Assembly: GCA_964583335.1 (NCBI GenBank) | Contig: CAZOVG010000009.1 | Location: 62,001 to 126,000 of the forward strand | Origin: JAGNKE01 sp964583335 | GTDB taxonomy: Bacteria; Pseudomonadota; Alphaproteobacteria; Micavibrionales; Micavibrionaceae | DNA length: 64,000 bases | Direction of reading: 5' to 3' | Shown here: piece by piece, positions 35,555-43,710 of the stretch | How the letters are laid out: each line of letters starts with the position of its first letter | Position numbering within the stretch: position 1 is the stretch's first letter | Notes under the pieces: model-generated | The model's input: the letters and a program-made list of their open reading frames with translations, nothing else | Database searches by the model: none | What the model was told of the DNA's origin: nothing | Program-made: the position numbers and the translations under genes

Positions 35555-36100
35555 TTACCGGAAAAACTTCGCCAGATCCATCTCGGGATAAAAAAGCGCC
35601 CCTTGCCCGGCCAGCGGCGGCGGATCGTCATATCCGCGCCCGTTATGGAACAGCCGGACATATTCAGCCTTTTCCGGCCCCGCCGCCACCCGCACGGCCA
35701 GATCGTGCCAGCCGGAATGGGTGGTGCGGCTGACATGGATCGGCCCGCGCACCCGGCGGATCAGGCTGACCGGGGCGAACCCGCCGCCCTTCGCCTTCAG
35801 GACGAGCAGGGCGCAGCCCTCGTCTCCGCACCAGTGCCCGTAAGGCCCGTTAAGGTAAACCAGCCCGTCCCGCGCTCCGTCGCCGTTCAGATCAAACCGC
35901 GCATATTCATAGCGGGAGGAGGGCGGCGCGCCCGTATCCGCAAGATAACGCCGCACCGCCGCGTGCAGGGCCTCGTCGCCGCCGGACTTTGCGGAAGGCG
36001 GCGTCCGGCCAGCAGGCTCCCGCCCGCCGCCGCACCCGCCGAGCAGGGCCGCCAGAACCGCAATACTCACAAACCTCAGAAAACCGGACCGGGAAAGCAT
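35555..36100 (-). CDS. Lipoprotein with DxNxDG motif
   Basis: This 181-residue lipoprotein has the lipobox LLGGC at about residue 23. The mature part holds FDLNGDGARDG, a calcium-loop-like motif, then a WCGDEGCALLVL stretch. The same DLNxDG plus Cys-pair order occurs in the exported protein at 7137-7598, suggesting homologs. ATG at 36100 is preferred as it gives a clean signal peptide. Convergent with the TerB-like genes and divergent from fdxA. Function unknown. Confidence 0.65.
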   Translation of the reverse strand: MLSRSGFLRFVSIAVLAALLGGCGGGREPAGRTPPSAKSGGDEALHAAVRRYLADTGAPPSSRYEYARFDLNGDGARDGLVYLNGPYGHWCGDEGCALLVLKAKGGGFAPVSLIRRVRGPIHVSRTTHSGWHDLAVRVAAGPEKAEYVRLFHNGRGYDDPPPLAGQGALFYPEMDLAKFFR

Positions 36101-36178
36101 GGGTAACAGAGTAGGAAATCCGGCGCCCTCTGGCCATGCCCGCCCGCCCGCCATGCACAGTTTTTTCCCGAAAACGGG

Positions 36179-36207
36179 TTGCACCGCTTAAAAAGCCGCA
36201 GTAATCT
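36179..36207 (+). promoter_or_regulatory. Candidate sigma-70-type promoter for fdxA
   Basis: TTGCAC (36179-36184) and TAATCT (36202-36207) are spaced by the optimal 17 bases. Transcription would start near 36214, and an AGGAGA ribosome site follows at 36230-36235, ten bases before the ATG. Confidence 0.5.
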
Positions 36208-36245
36208 GCACCCCTGAAGTAAAACTCCCAGGAGACGCCCTCACT

Positions 36246-36599
36246 ATGACCTTCGTCGTGACCGAGGCTTGTATCAAATGTAAATATACCGACTGCGTCG
36301 AAGTCTGCCCCGTCGATTGCTTTTACGAGGGCGAGAATATGCTGGTCATCAACCCCGACGAATGTATCGACTGCGGCGTGTGCGAGCCCGAATGCCCGAT
36401 CGAGGCGATTTTGCCCGACACAGACCCGAAAGCCGACCAATGGCTTGAGGTCAACCGAATGTATTCCGACACAGCCCGCGCGAAGGCGTGGCCGAACATC
36501 ACGACCAAAAAAGACCCCATGCCCGAAGCCGAAGCCATGAAGGACGTGCCGAATAAGATGCACGACCACTTCAGCGACAAGCCGGGCGAGGGCGACTGA
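36246..36599 (+). CDS. fdxA: Ferredoxin FdxA (seven-iron type)
   Basis: This 117-residue electron carrier has two Fe-S cluster motifs: CIKCKYTDCVEVCPVDCF near residues 9-26 and CIDCGVCEPECPIEA near residues 40-54. The arrangement and the acidic C-terminal extension match FdxA proteins carrying [3Fe-4S] and [4Fe-4S] clusters. The reductase at 38588 is a plausible electron donor. cysK follows 41 bases downstream. Confidence 0.93.
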   Translation: MTFVVTEACIKCKYTDCVEVCPVDCFYEGENMLVINPDECIDCGVCEPECPIEAILPDTDPKADQWLEVNRMYSDTARAKAWPNITTKKDPMPEAEAMKDVPNKMHDHFSDKPGEGD

Positions 36600-36640
36600 T
36601 TATTTGATAAAATGAACACGAGCAGAAAAGGATTTAAACC

Positions 36641-37645
36641 ATGAATTTTCCGGCTGTTAAAAACAATGACCCCGGCGCGCTGATGCCGCAGGCCGAAACG
36701 CGCGGCCGCATTTACGGCAGTGTTCTGGAAACCATCGGCGCGACACCGCTGGTCCGCACCTCCCGCTTCATGGAGGAATACGGGCTTCAGGCCGACATTC
36801 TGGCCAAGCTTGAGTTTTTCAACCCGCTGGCCTCGGTCAAGGACCGCATCGGCTTCGCGATGATCGAGGAGGCCGAGCGCGCGGGAAAAATCAAACCCGG
36901 ACGCACCGTCCTGATCGAGCCGACCTCCGGGAATACGGGGATCGCCTTGGCCTTCGTGGCCGCGTCAAAGGGCTACCGCCTCATCCTGACCATGCCCGAA
37001 AGCATGTCCGTCGAGCGCCGCAAGATGCTGCGCTATCTCGGCGCGGAGCTGGTGCTGACCCCCCGCGAAAAGGGCATGCCCGGCGCCATCGCACGCGCCA
37101 AGGAGCTGCTCTCCGAGCATGACGATGCCTTTACCCCCGGCCAGTTCGTGAACCCCGCCAACCCCCAGATCCACCGCGAAACGACCGCGCAGGAAATCTG
37201 GGCCGATACGAACGGCGGCGCGGATATCCTGATCTCCGGCGTGGGAACCGGCGGCACACTGACCGGCGTAGCGCAGGTGCTGAAACAGAAAAAGCCCGGC
37301 TTCAAGGCCTATGCGGTCGAGCCGGCCGAAAGCCCCGTCCTCTCCGGCGGCTCTCCGTCCCCGCACAAGATTCAGGGGATCGGCGCGGGCTTCGTGCCCG
37401 ATGTGCTGGAGCAAAGCCTGATTGACGGCGTGATCAAGGTCGCCAGCGACGAAGCCTTCAAGATGGCCCGCGAACTCGCGAGGCTTGAGGGCATCCCCGG
37501 CGGCATTTCCTCCGGCGCGGCCATGGCCGCCGCCCGCGAAGCCGCGCAGATGCCGGAAAACAAGGGCAAGCAGATCGTCGTGATCCTGCCGTCCTTCGCC
37601 GAGCGTTACATGTCCACGCCCCTGTTCGACGGGCTGGAAGAGTAA
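36641..37645 (+). CDS. cysK: Cysteine synthase A
   Basis: CysK makes cysteine from O-acetylserine and sulfide. The 334-residue PLP enzyme has the lysine in NPLASVKDRIGFAM, the substrate loop PTSGNTGIAL, the phosphate-binding GVGTGGTLTG and the C-terminal GGISSGAAM. Its N-terminus is about 20 residues longer than usual. O-acetylserine comes from CysE (11131-11811). Convergent with the M48-like gene, with three bases between stops. Confidence 0.94.
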   Translation: MNFPAVKNNDPGALMPQAETRGRIYGSVLETIGATPLVRTSRFMEEYGLQADILAKLEFFNPLASVKDRIGFAMIEEAERAGKIKPGRTVLIEPTSGNTGIALAFVAASKGYRLILTMPESMSVERRKMLRYLGAELVLTPREKGMPGAIARAKELLSEHDDAFTPGQFVNPANPQIHRETTAQEIWADTNGGADILISGVGTGGTLTGVAQVLKQKKPGFKAYAVEPAESPVLSGGSPSPHKIQGIGAGFVPDVLEQSLIDGVIKVASDEAFKMARELARLEGIPGGISSGAAMAAAREAAQMPENKGKQIVVILPSFAERYMSTPLFDGLEE

Positions 37646-37648
37646 CCC

Positions 37649-38542
37649 TTAGGCGCGCTCTAAAGTCCGCAGCCTGTAAGGCCCGTCGGACCGGGCGATG
37701 AACAGCGGCAGATAGGCCTCGTGGTAATTCCGTCCGAGCGTCTCCAGCGGTGTGAGAGCCTCAAGCAGTCGGATGGCGGAGGATTTGTCCTTCGTCAGTT
37801 CCATCGAACCCACATCCAGCTTGGCCATCCGCAGATTCAGAATGATGCGCCGCACCGGGGCCAGCACGGCGTCGGTGACCATAAGAAACGGCTTGAACAC
37901 GGTCCGTGCAACCGCGTTCGTCTCCTGAAGGACATGAAAGGGAAAATAGCCAAGGAAGCACAGCAGGGTGAGAAACAGCACGTCCTTGGTGTAAATCCTC
38001 TGCACGGCCTGCGCGATGAACGCCTCTTGCAGGTCGGGATCGAGCTGATGGTAAACCGCCGGGGAAATCAGCAGCTTCGATTGCTTCGCGAGCCCCTGCA
38101 GCACCACCGCCGTGACCGCGCCCGGCGGCATATTGTGGGGATCGTCGATCATGTAAACCGAAGGCACCGGCAGCCCGCGCGAAATGCACTGGTTCTCCAG
38201 CTTTTGATAAAACGGATCGTTCGGCCTCAGCTCGAAGGGCACGGCCCCGAACATCTGCTCGGCCTGATTAAAGTCGCGGTAGACGAAATAGAACGCCCCG
38301 GCGAGCGCGAAAAACAGGAACTTCAGGTAAAAACGCACGAATTTGATCTGCGTCTTGCTTTCATAGAGCATATCCTGCGCCGAACCCGGGTCGAAAACGA
38401 AAGCCGCAAGAACAAAGCACGCCGCCACAAGCGATACGAAAATCAGGATGCCGATAAGAAAATAGAGCATCATCAGGCCCGAAATGACCTGATTATTCCA
38501 CTGAATCCGTTTGATCTGTCCCTGAAAAGCCTCTGTGGTCAT
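37649..38542 (-). CDS. M48-peptidase-like membrane protein lacking the HExxH site
   Basis: This 297-residue protein has two N-terminal membrane segments (about 20-50 and 70-90). Its soluble region aligns by eye with HtpX/M48 peptidases: LENQCISRGLPVPSVYMIDDPHNMPPGA, then LLISPAVYHQLDPDLQEAFIAQAVQRIYTKD. In active M48 enzymes the last part reads as a helix with HExxH; here the two His and the Glu are replaced within FIAQAVQRI (near residues 170-178). It is therefore predicted to be a pseudopeptidase. Function unknown; a membrane-protein quality-control or scaffolding role is a guess. Confidence 0.6.
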   Translation of the reverse strand: MTTEAFQGQIKRIQWNNQVISGLMMLYFLIGILIFVSLVAACFVLAAFVFDPGSAQDMLYESKTQIKFVRFYLKFLFFALAGAFYFVYRDFNQAEQMFGAVPFELRPNDPFYQKLENQCISRGLPVPSVYMIDDPHNMPPGAVTAVVLQGLAKQSKLLISPAVYHQLDPDLQEAFIAQAVQRIYTKDVLFLTLLCFLGYFPFHVLQETNAVARTVFKPFLMVTDAVLAPVRRIILNLRMAKLDVGSMELTKDKSSAIRLLEALTPLETLGRNYHEAYLPLFIARSDGPYRLRTLERA

Positions 38543-38587
38543 GCAACACCCCGCGAATGAAACGACGGTATGTATTCAACCACAAAA

Positions 38588-39658
38588 TCAGGCGCGTTTC
38601 GCCTCTTTTGGCTCCTGAACGCCCAGCTTTTCCTGCAGGGAGGAACTTGAAGTCGTATATTCGAACCGCAGCTTCTCGTTCGGGCGGCAATAGCGGAACG
38701 CCTGCCGCGACATCAGTGCCGCCTCGTGGAACCCGGAAAGAATGAGCTTGAGCTTGCCCGGATAAGTGCAGATATCGCCCACGGCGAAAATCCCTGGCTG
38801 ATCCGTCTCGAACTTTTCCGTATCGACGGGGATCAGGTTGCGCTCGAGGTTCAGCCCGAAATTGGCCAGCGGGCCGAGCTTCATGGTCAGCCCGAAGAAG
38901 GGCAAAAGCCTCTGACAAGGCAGGGCGCTCACGCCGCCTTCGGCATCCTCGATCTCGACGGCCTCCAGAATGCCGTTGGCCCCCTGAAGCCCCTTGATTT
39001 GCCCGGCATGGAATCGGATTTTTCCGGCTTCCTCCAGCGCGCGCATCTTGGAGACGCTGTCCGGCGCGGCGCGGAACTCGTTACGGCGGTGAACCAGCGT
39101 TAAAGATTTGGCCAGCGGCTGCAGATTGAGCGTCCAGTCCAGCGCCGAGTCGCCCCCGCCGACGATGACAAGATCCTGGCCCCGGAAATCCTCCATCCGG
39201 CGGACCGAATAAAAAACCGACGTGCCTTCATAGGCGTCGATGCCCGGAACGGGGGGCTTCTTGGGCATGAAGCTACCGCCCCCGGCGGCAACGACGATAC
39301 ACTGCGCATCGAACACCGTGCCGACATCGGTCGTAAGAAGCCAGCGCCCGTTCGCCTGCCGCTCCAGCTTTTCGGCCATCTGGCCAAGATGAAAGACGGG
39401 CTTGAACGGCGCGATCTGGGCCATCAGCCCGTCGGTCAGTCCTTGCCCGGAAATCTCGGGAATGGCGGGAATGTCGTAAATCGGCTTTTCGGGATAAAGC
39501 TCCGCGCACTGCCCGCCGGGCTTCTCCAGAATATCGACAAGATGGCATTTGAGGTCCAGCAGGCCCAGCTCGAACACGGCGAACAGGCCGCACGGCCCCG
39601 CGCCGACGATGACAACGTCCGTAGTGATAGGTTGGGCTGTGGTGTCCGGGGTGGTCAT
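38588..39658 (-). CDS. Ferredoxin/flavodoxin-NADP reductase, thioredoxin-reductase-like type
   Basis: This 356-residue flavoprotein has FAD-binding VVIVGAGPCGLFAVFE, NADPH-binding VIVGGGDSALDW and the C-terminal GIFAVGDICTYPGKLKLI with GFHEAALM. It lacks the CxxC of thioredoxin reductase, which together with the EYTTSSSSLQEKLGV-type tail identifies the TrxR-like ferredoxin-NADP reductase family. It would pass electrons between NADPH and a ferredoxin such as FdxA, two genes away. Single gene downstream of mutS. Confidence 0.88.
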   Translation of the reverse strand: MTTPDTTAQPITTDVVIVGAGPCGLFAVFELGLLDLKCHLVDILEKPGGQCAELYPEKPIYDIPAIPEISGQGLTDGLMAQIAPFKPVFHLGQMAEKLERQANGRWLLTTDVGTVFDAQCIVVAAGGGSFMPKKPPVPGIDAYEGTSVFYSVRRMEDFRGQDLVIVGGGDSALDWTLNLQPLAKSLTLVHRRNEFRAAPDSVSKMRALEEAGKIRFHAGQIKGLQGANGILEAVEIEDAEGGVSALPCQRLLPFFGLTMKLGPLANFGLNLERNLIPVDTEKFETDQPGIFAVGDICTYPGKLKLILSGFHEAALMSRQAFRYCRPNEKLRFEYTTSSSSLQEKLGVQEPKEAKRA

Positions 39659-39739
39659 GTTTGTCCCCTAAAGCTTAAGCAATCTGGGGGGTGTCATAGG
39701 ACATTCATCCCCGGATGTAAAGCCCGTTGAGGGGCAGCG

Positions 39740-42451
39740 TTAACCTTTAAGCAGCGCCTTGAGCGCGTAAAGCGCCTCCAGCGCCTCGCGCGGACTCAGA
39801 TTATCTGGCTCGATCGCCGCCAGCCGCTCTTCGAGGAGACTCGGTTCCGGCGGGGCCAAGGGCCGCGCGGCGGAGAACAACGGCAAATCGCCCGCCAGCG
39901 CGGTGAGCTTCCCGGTCTGGTCCTTGTCCTGCAAAAGGGTGAGGATCGCCTGCGCCCGCGTCAGCACCGGCGCGGGAATCCCCGCCAGCCGCGCGACGTG
40001 GATCCCGTAGGAGCGGTCCGCGCTGCCCTCGATCACCTTATGCAAAAAGATAATCGAGCCTTTCCATTCCTTCACCGCCATCGCATGGCACGACAGCCGG
40101 GGCAGGGAGGATTTGAGCGAAGTCAGCTCGTGATAATGGGTGGCGAACAGCCCCCGGCACTGGTTTACGTTATGCAAATGCTCCACGCACGCCCACGCGA
40201 TGGAAAGCCCGTCGAACGTCGCCGTCCCGCGCCCGATCTCATCCAGAATCACAAGAGAGCGCTCGGTCGATTGGTTGAGGATGGCCGCCGTCTCGATCAT
40301 CTCGACCATGAAGGTCGATTGCCCGCGCGCAAGATCGTCGGACGCCCCGACGCGGCTAAATACGCGGTCAATAATTCCAATACGAATCGAATCGACGGGC
40401 ACAAACGATCCGGCCTGTGCCATAATGGCAATCAATGCGTTCTGTCGCAGGAACGTCGATTTCCCCGCCATGTTCGGCCCGGTCAAAAGCCACAGTCTTT
40501 GCTGCGGTTCAAGGACGCAGTCATTCGGATGAAACGCCTCGCCTTTCTTGCGCAACGCCGCTTCCACAACCGGATGCCGCGCACCCTTGATCTCAAATGA
40601 AAGATCGTTCGTGACTTGCGGCCGCGTATAGTTCATCTCCGCCGCAACTTCGGCCAGACCCGCAGCAACATCCAGCCGCGCCAGCGCATTTGCGATACGC
40701 GATAGATCGCCAGACAGGGCGCACGTCTTTTCGACAAGCGCGTTAAAAACGGAAAGCTCGATCGCCAGAATCTTCTCGCCCGCCGAGAGCAGGTCGCGCT
40801 CGATCTCCGCTAGCTCGGTCGTCGTAAACCGCACGGCGTTCGCCAAAGTTTGCCGATGAATGAAGGGGTTACTCTCTCCATGCTCATCCGCCTTCGTAAC
40901 CATCAACGCGTCGGCCCGGCGCGGCGGCACCTCGATGAAATAGCCCAGAACGTTATTATGCTTGATTTTCAGCGCGTCAATTTTCGCAAGTTTCTGGTAT
41001 TTATTTTGCAGCGAGGCGATCACGCGGCGGCTCTCGTCGCGCAGCACGCGTAACTCGTCCAGGCGCGCATTAAAGCCCTTTTTGACGAACCCGCCGTCGC
41101 GTGTGTGCGCGGGCGGCTCGTCCACGATCGCGCGTTCGAGGTCATCAAGAAGGTGCGAAAGCCCGCCGCCGATTTCTGTCTTGGAGACAAGTTGATCGAG
41201 CGCAACAGGTCGCCCATCGGCGACCATCAAAGCGGCGCGCAGATTGATTGTTGTTGTAATCCCCACCCGGATCGCCCGCAGATCGGGCGGCGTGCCGCGC
41301 CCCGATGAAAGCCGCCCCAGCGCCCGCTCGATATCGGGCAGCAGCTTGAGCAGCGCGCGGACCTCCCGCCGAGTCTCCGGCTGCGCCGCGAAAAAGGAAA
41401 CTCGGTCCAGTCTTTTTTCGATCCGCTCCACATCGAAAAGCGGCGCGGAGATCATATCCTGCAACAGCCGCGCCCCGGAACCCGTCAGAGTCCGGTCGAT
41501 CGTATCGAGCAGGCTGCCCTTTTTTTCGCCCGAAAGTGTGCGCAGCAATTCAAGGTTCCGCCGCGTCGCGCCGTCCATCTCCATGAACCCGCCCGACCGC
41601 ACCGACGCCAGACGCTCGATATGCGGAATTTTTCCCTTCTGCGTCCGTTCGGCATAGGCCAGCAAACATCCTGCCGCCGAAATTTCCCGTTCCCCGAACG
41701 CGCCGAGCGCATCGAGGGAGGCGACATCGAAGAATCCCTGAAGCCGTTTTTGAGATTGCGCAGGATCAAAATAGGATTGATCGAGATTTGTCAGTATTTT
41801 GGAATAAGAATTTAAAATTTGACCTGAAGAACGATCGCTAACCGCACTGGTGAGAATCTCCACCGGGTCCAATCGTTCGATCGCCGCCCCCAACGCGTCC
41901 GCCTCCACGCTCTGCGCGAAGAACGCGCCCGTCGAAAGCTCCAGCCAAGCAAGGCCGTATCGCCCGACCTCGCCGCCGGAGAGCGCGCACAGATAATTGT
42001 TCCGCCGCGCATCCAGCAGATGATCCTCGGTCAGCGTCCCGGGCGTGACCAGCCGCACGACCTCGCGCTTCACCAGAACCTTGGAAGAGGGCAGCCCCTC
42101 GCGCTTGGCCCGCGCCTTGGCCTCCTCGGGCGTTTCCGTCTGCTCGCAGATAGCGACCTTATGCCCCGCGCGGATCAGCTTGGCCAGATAAGGCTCATAG
42201 GCGTGAATGGGCACCCCGCACATGGAAATGTCGCGCCCCTGGTTCTTGCCGCGCTTGGTCAGCGCGATGTCCAGAACGGCGGCGGCGATCTCCGCATCTT
42301 CATGAAAAAGCTCGTAAAAATCGCCCATGCGGTAAAACAGAAGGCAGTCGGGATGCTCCACCTTCAGGCGGTGATACTGCGCCATCATGGGCGTCATCGG
42401 GGATTCGCCGGGAGAATCCTCGGAAGGGGTCGACTCAAGTGCGTGCGCCAT
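39740..42451 (-). CDS. mutS: DNA mismatch repair protein MutS
   Basis: MutS recognises mismatches and starts repair. The 903-residue protein has the mismatch-reading motif MGDFYELF (Phe-x-Glu), the lever and clamp domains, the Walker A motif TGPNMAGKST near residue 640, a Walker B region VILDEIGRGTATFDG, and THYHEL. Length is normal. ATG at 42451 is preferred to an upstream in-frame TTG at 42478. No mutL is nearby. Confidence 0.97.
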   Translation of the reverse strand: MAHALESTPSEDSPGESPMTPMMAQYHRLKVEHPDCLLFYRMGDFYELFHEDAEIAAAVLDIALTKRGKNQGRDISMCGVPIHAYEPYLAKLIRAGHKVAICEQTETPEEAKARAKREGLPSSKVLVKREVVRLVTPGTLTEDHLLDARRNNYLCALSGGEVGRYGLAWLELSTGAFFAQSVEADALGAAIERLDPVEILTSAVSDRSSGQILNSYSKILTNLDQSYFDPAQSQKRLQGFFDVASLDALGAFGEREISAAGCLLAYAERTQKGKIPHIERLASVRSGGFMEMDGATRRNLELLRTLSGEKKGSLLDTIDRTLTGSGARLLQDMISAPLFDVERIEKRLDRVSFFAAQPETRREVRALLKLLPDIERALGRLSSGRGTPPDLRAIRVGITTTINLRAALMVADGRPVALDQLVSKTEIGGGLSHLLDDLERAIVDEPPAHTRDGGFVKKGFNARLDELRVLRDESRRVIASLQNKYQKLAKIDALKIKHNNVLGYFIEVPPRRADALMVTKADEHGESNPFIHRQTLANAVRFTTTELAEIERDLLSAGEKILAIELSVFNALVEKTCALSGDLSRIANALARLDVAAGLAEVAAEMNYTRPQVTNDLSFEIKGARHPVVEAALRKKGEAFHPNDCVLEPQQRLWLLTGPNMAGKSTFLRQNALIAIMAQAGSFVPVDSIRIGIIDRVFSRVGASDDLARGQSTFMVEMIETAAILNQSTERSLVILDEIGRGTATFDGLSIAWACVEHLHNVNQCRGLFATHYHELTSLKSSLPRLSCHAMAVKEWKGSIIFLHKVIEGSADRSYGIHVARLAGIPAPVLTRAQAILTLLQDKDQTGKLTALAGDLPLFSAARPLAPPEPSLLEERLAAIEPDNLSPREALEALYALKALLKG

Positions 42452-42519
42452 AGGAAAAGTCTTACGCGATTGGCGCAATCTTGCAAACAGGAATTGGCAA
42501 AAGGGAAGAGATCGGGCGC

Positions 42520-43107
42520 TTAAAGCGCAGGCTGCAACTCCGCGACCGCCGTCTCAGTCGGCATGAAGTTTCCCGAGCTGTGAACGGATGCCTCGATGCT
42601 CCGCAACGCCGCCACGACGGCCTTGAGATTGGCGACCGTCATCGTATGCCGCTTCGTCCCGCTGAATTCGGGATAGGGCGACTTGCGCGAGGAGGTGGAG
42701 TTGGTGAAATCGTTGATGAAGGTCGAGAGGTGATACGCTTTGTCCTCGTCCTTGTATTTCGGATGGCTGGCCATGTAATCGCCATAGACCTTGATTTCCT
42801 GCAACTGGTCGGTCAGCTTTTCGGTAAGCTCCGCCAGAGTGCGGGCCGCTTCGCCGCCGCGCGATTTCTGCCCCATGACCTTTTCGATCTCGTCCAGCGT
42901 CGCGTGAAGCGCGCGGCACTCGCCGTAGGTGATGGAGAAAAACGGCTTCGGCAGATTGCCGTGTCCCGGGCGGCTCGCCATGGGCGGCACGCAGATGGGC
43001 GTATACAGCGCGATATACTCCGCCGGATGCCGGATGAAATCCGAGACGTTCAGCGGGGCGAGGGCGGTGCGGAGGGCTTGAAGCGAGTTTTTGAAATCTT
43101 TGTTCAT
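42520..43107 (-). CDS. Orphan helical protein behind a CtrA-type site
   Basis: This 195-residue cytosolic protein is largely helical, without signal peptide or membrane segment. Residues 60-110 form a helical pair (CRALHATLDEIEKVMG and ARTLAELTEKLTDQL) that could be coiled coil. No family is recognised. A perfect TTAA-N7-TTAA box lies 57-71 bases upstream of the ATG, so cell-cycle control by CtrA is possible. It lies between mutS and dut on the same strand. Confidence 0.65.
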   Translation of the reverse strand: MNKDFKNSLQALRTALAPLNVSDFIRHPAEYIALYTPICVPPMASRPGHGNLPKPFFSITYGECRALHATLDEIEKVMGQKSRGGEAARTLAELTEKLTDQLQEIKVYGDYMASHPKYKDEDKAYHLSTFINDFTNSTSSRKSPYPEFSGTKRHTMTVANLKAVVAALRSIEASVHSSGNFMPTETAVAELQPAL

Positions 43108-43163
43108 GGCGCAGGTCTATCGTTAAAATATTAAGATTACACAACACTATAACAACAAACTGG

Positions 43164-43178
43164 TTAACCAGCTGTTAA
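43164..43178 (-). promoter_or_regulatory. CtrA-type binding site TTAA-N7-TTAA
   Basis: TTAA at 43164-43167 and TTAA at 43175-43178 are separated by exactly seven bases; on the minus strand a C follows the second TTAA, matching the extended consensus. The box lies upstream of the orphan gene starting at 43107. CtrA is the alphaproteobacterial master cell-cycle regulator. Confidence 0.5.
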
Positions 43179-43218
43179 GCTTATTGCGATAATACGGCCA
43201 ATCTGAAGGAAAAAGCGT

Positions 43219-43710
43219 CTAGCCCGTTCCGGTCGATCCGAACCCGCCGGACCCGCGTCCGGTCTGATCGAGCGTTTCTGCGGCTTTCCAGAGAATCTGG
43301 GTATAGCGCGCCACGACCATCTGGGCGATCCGCATACCCCGGGTAACCGTAAAAGGCTCCGGCCCGTGATTGATCAGGATGACCTTGATCTCCCCCCGGT
43401 AATCCGCGTCGATCGTGCCCGGCGTATTCAAAACCGTCACCCCGTGATTGAGCGCCAGCCCGGAGCGCGGACGGATCTGCGCCTCGAACTCCGGCGGCAG
43501 GGCGATGGAAATCCCCGTAGGAACCAGAACACGCTGTCCGGGGGCGAGCACGAAATCCTCCTCGATGGCGGCCGTAAGGTCCATCCCCGCCGACTGCGCG
43601 GTGGCATAGGACGGCAACGGCAAGCCTGCCGCATGGGGCAGAGGCGTGAGCGTGACTTCGACGGGCTCGCTATTGGCGTTTGCCGGGGCGGCGTTTTTGG
43701 GAGGTGTCAT
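43219..43710 (-). CDS. dut: Deoxyuridine 5'-triphosphate nucleotidohydrolase
   Basis: Dut hydrolyses dUTP to dUMP, keeping uracil out of DNA. The 163-residue protein contains the trimeric dUTPase motifs in order: SAGMDLTAAI, RSGLALNHGV, NTPGTIDADYRGEI, the Arg-containing RGMRIAQMVV, and C-terminal TGRGSGGFGSTG. ATG at 43710 is chosen because homology begins close after it; the gene overlaps the end of coaBC by 41 bases, a common alphaproteobacterial arrangement. Confidence 0.95.
   Translation of the reverse strand: MTPPKNAAPANANSEPVEVTLTPLPHAAGLPLPSYATAQSAGMDLTAAIEEDFVLAPGQRVLVPTGISIALPPEFEAQIRPRSGLALNHGVTVLNTPGTIDADYRGEIKVILINHGPEPFTVTRGMRIAQMVVARYTQILWKAAETLDQTGRGSGGFGSTGTG

Noticed and set aside
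36166..36178. CCCGAAAACGGG hairpin as a terminator before fdxA
   Set aside because: The stem is only four base pairs and the T run lies on its 5' side; no U tract follows on either strand.
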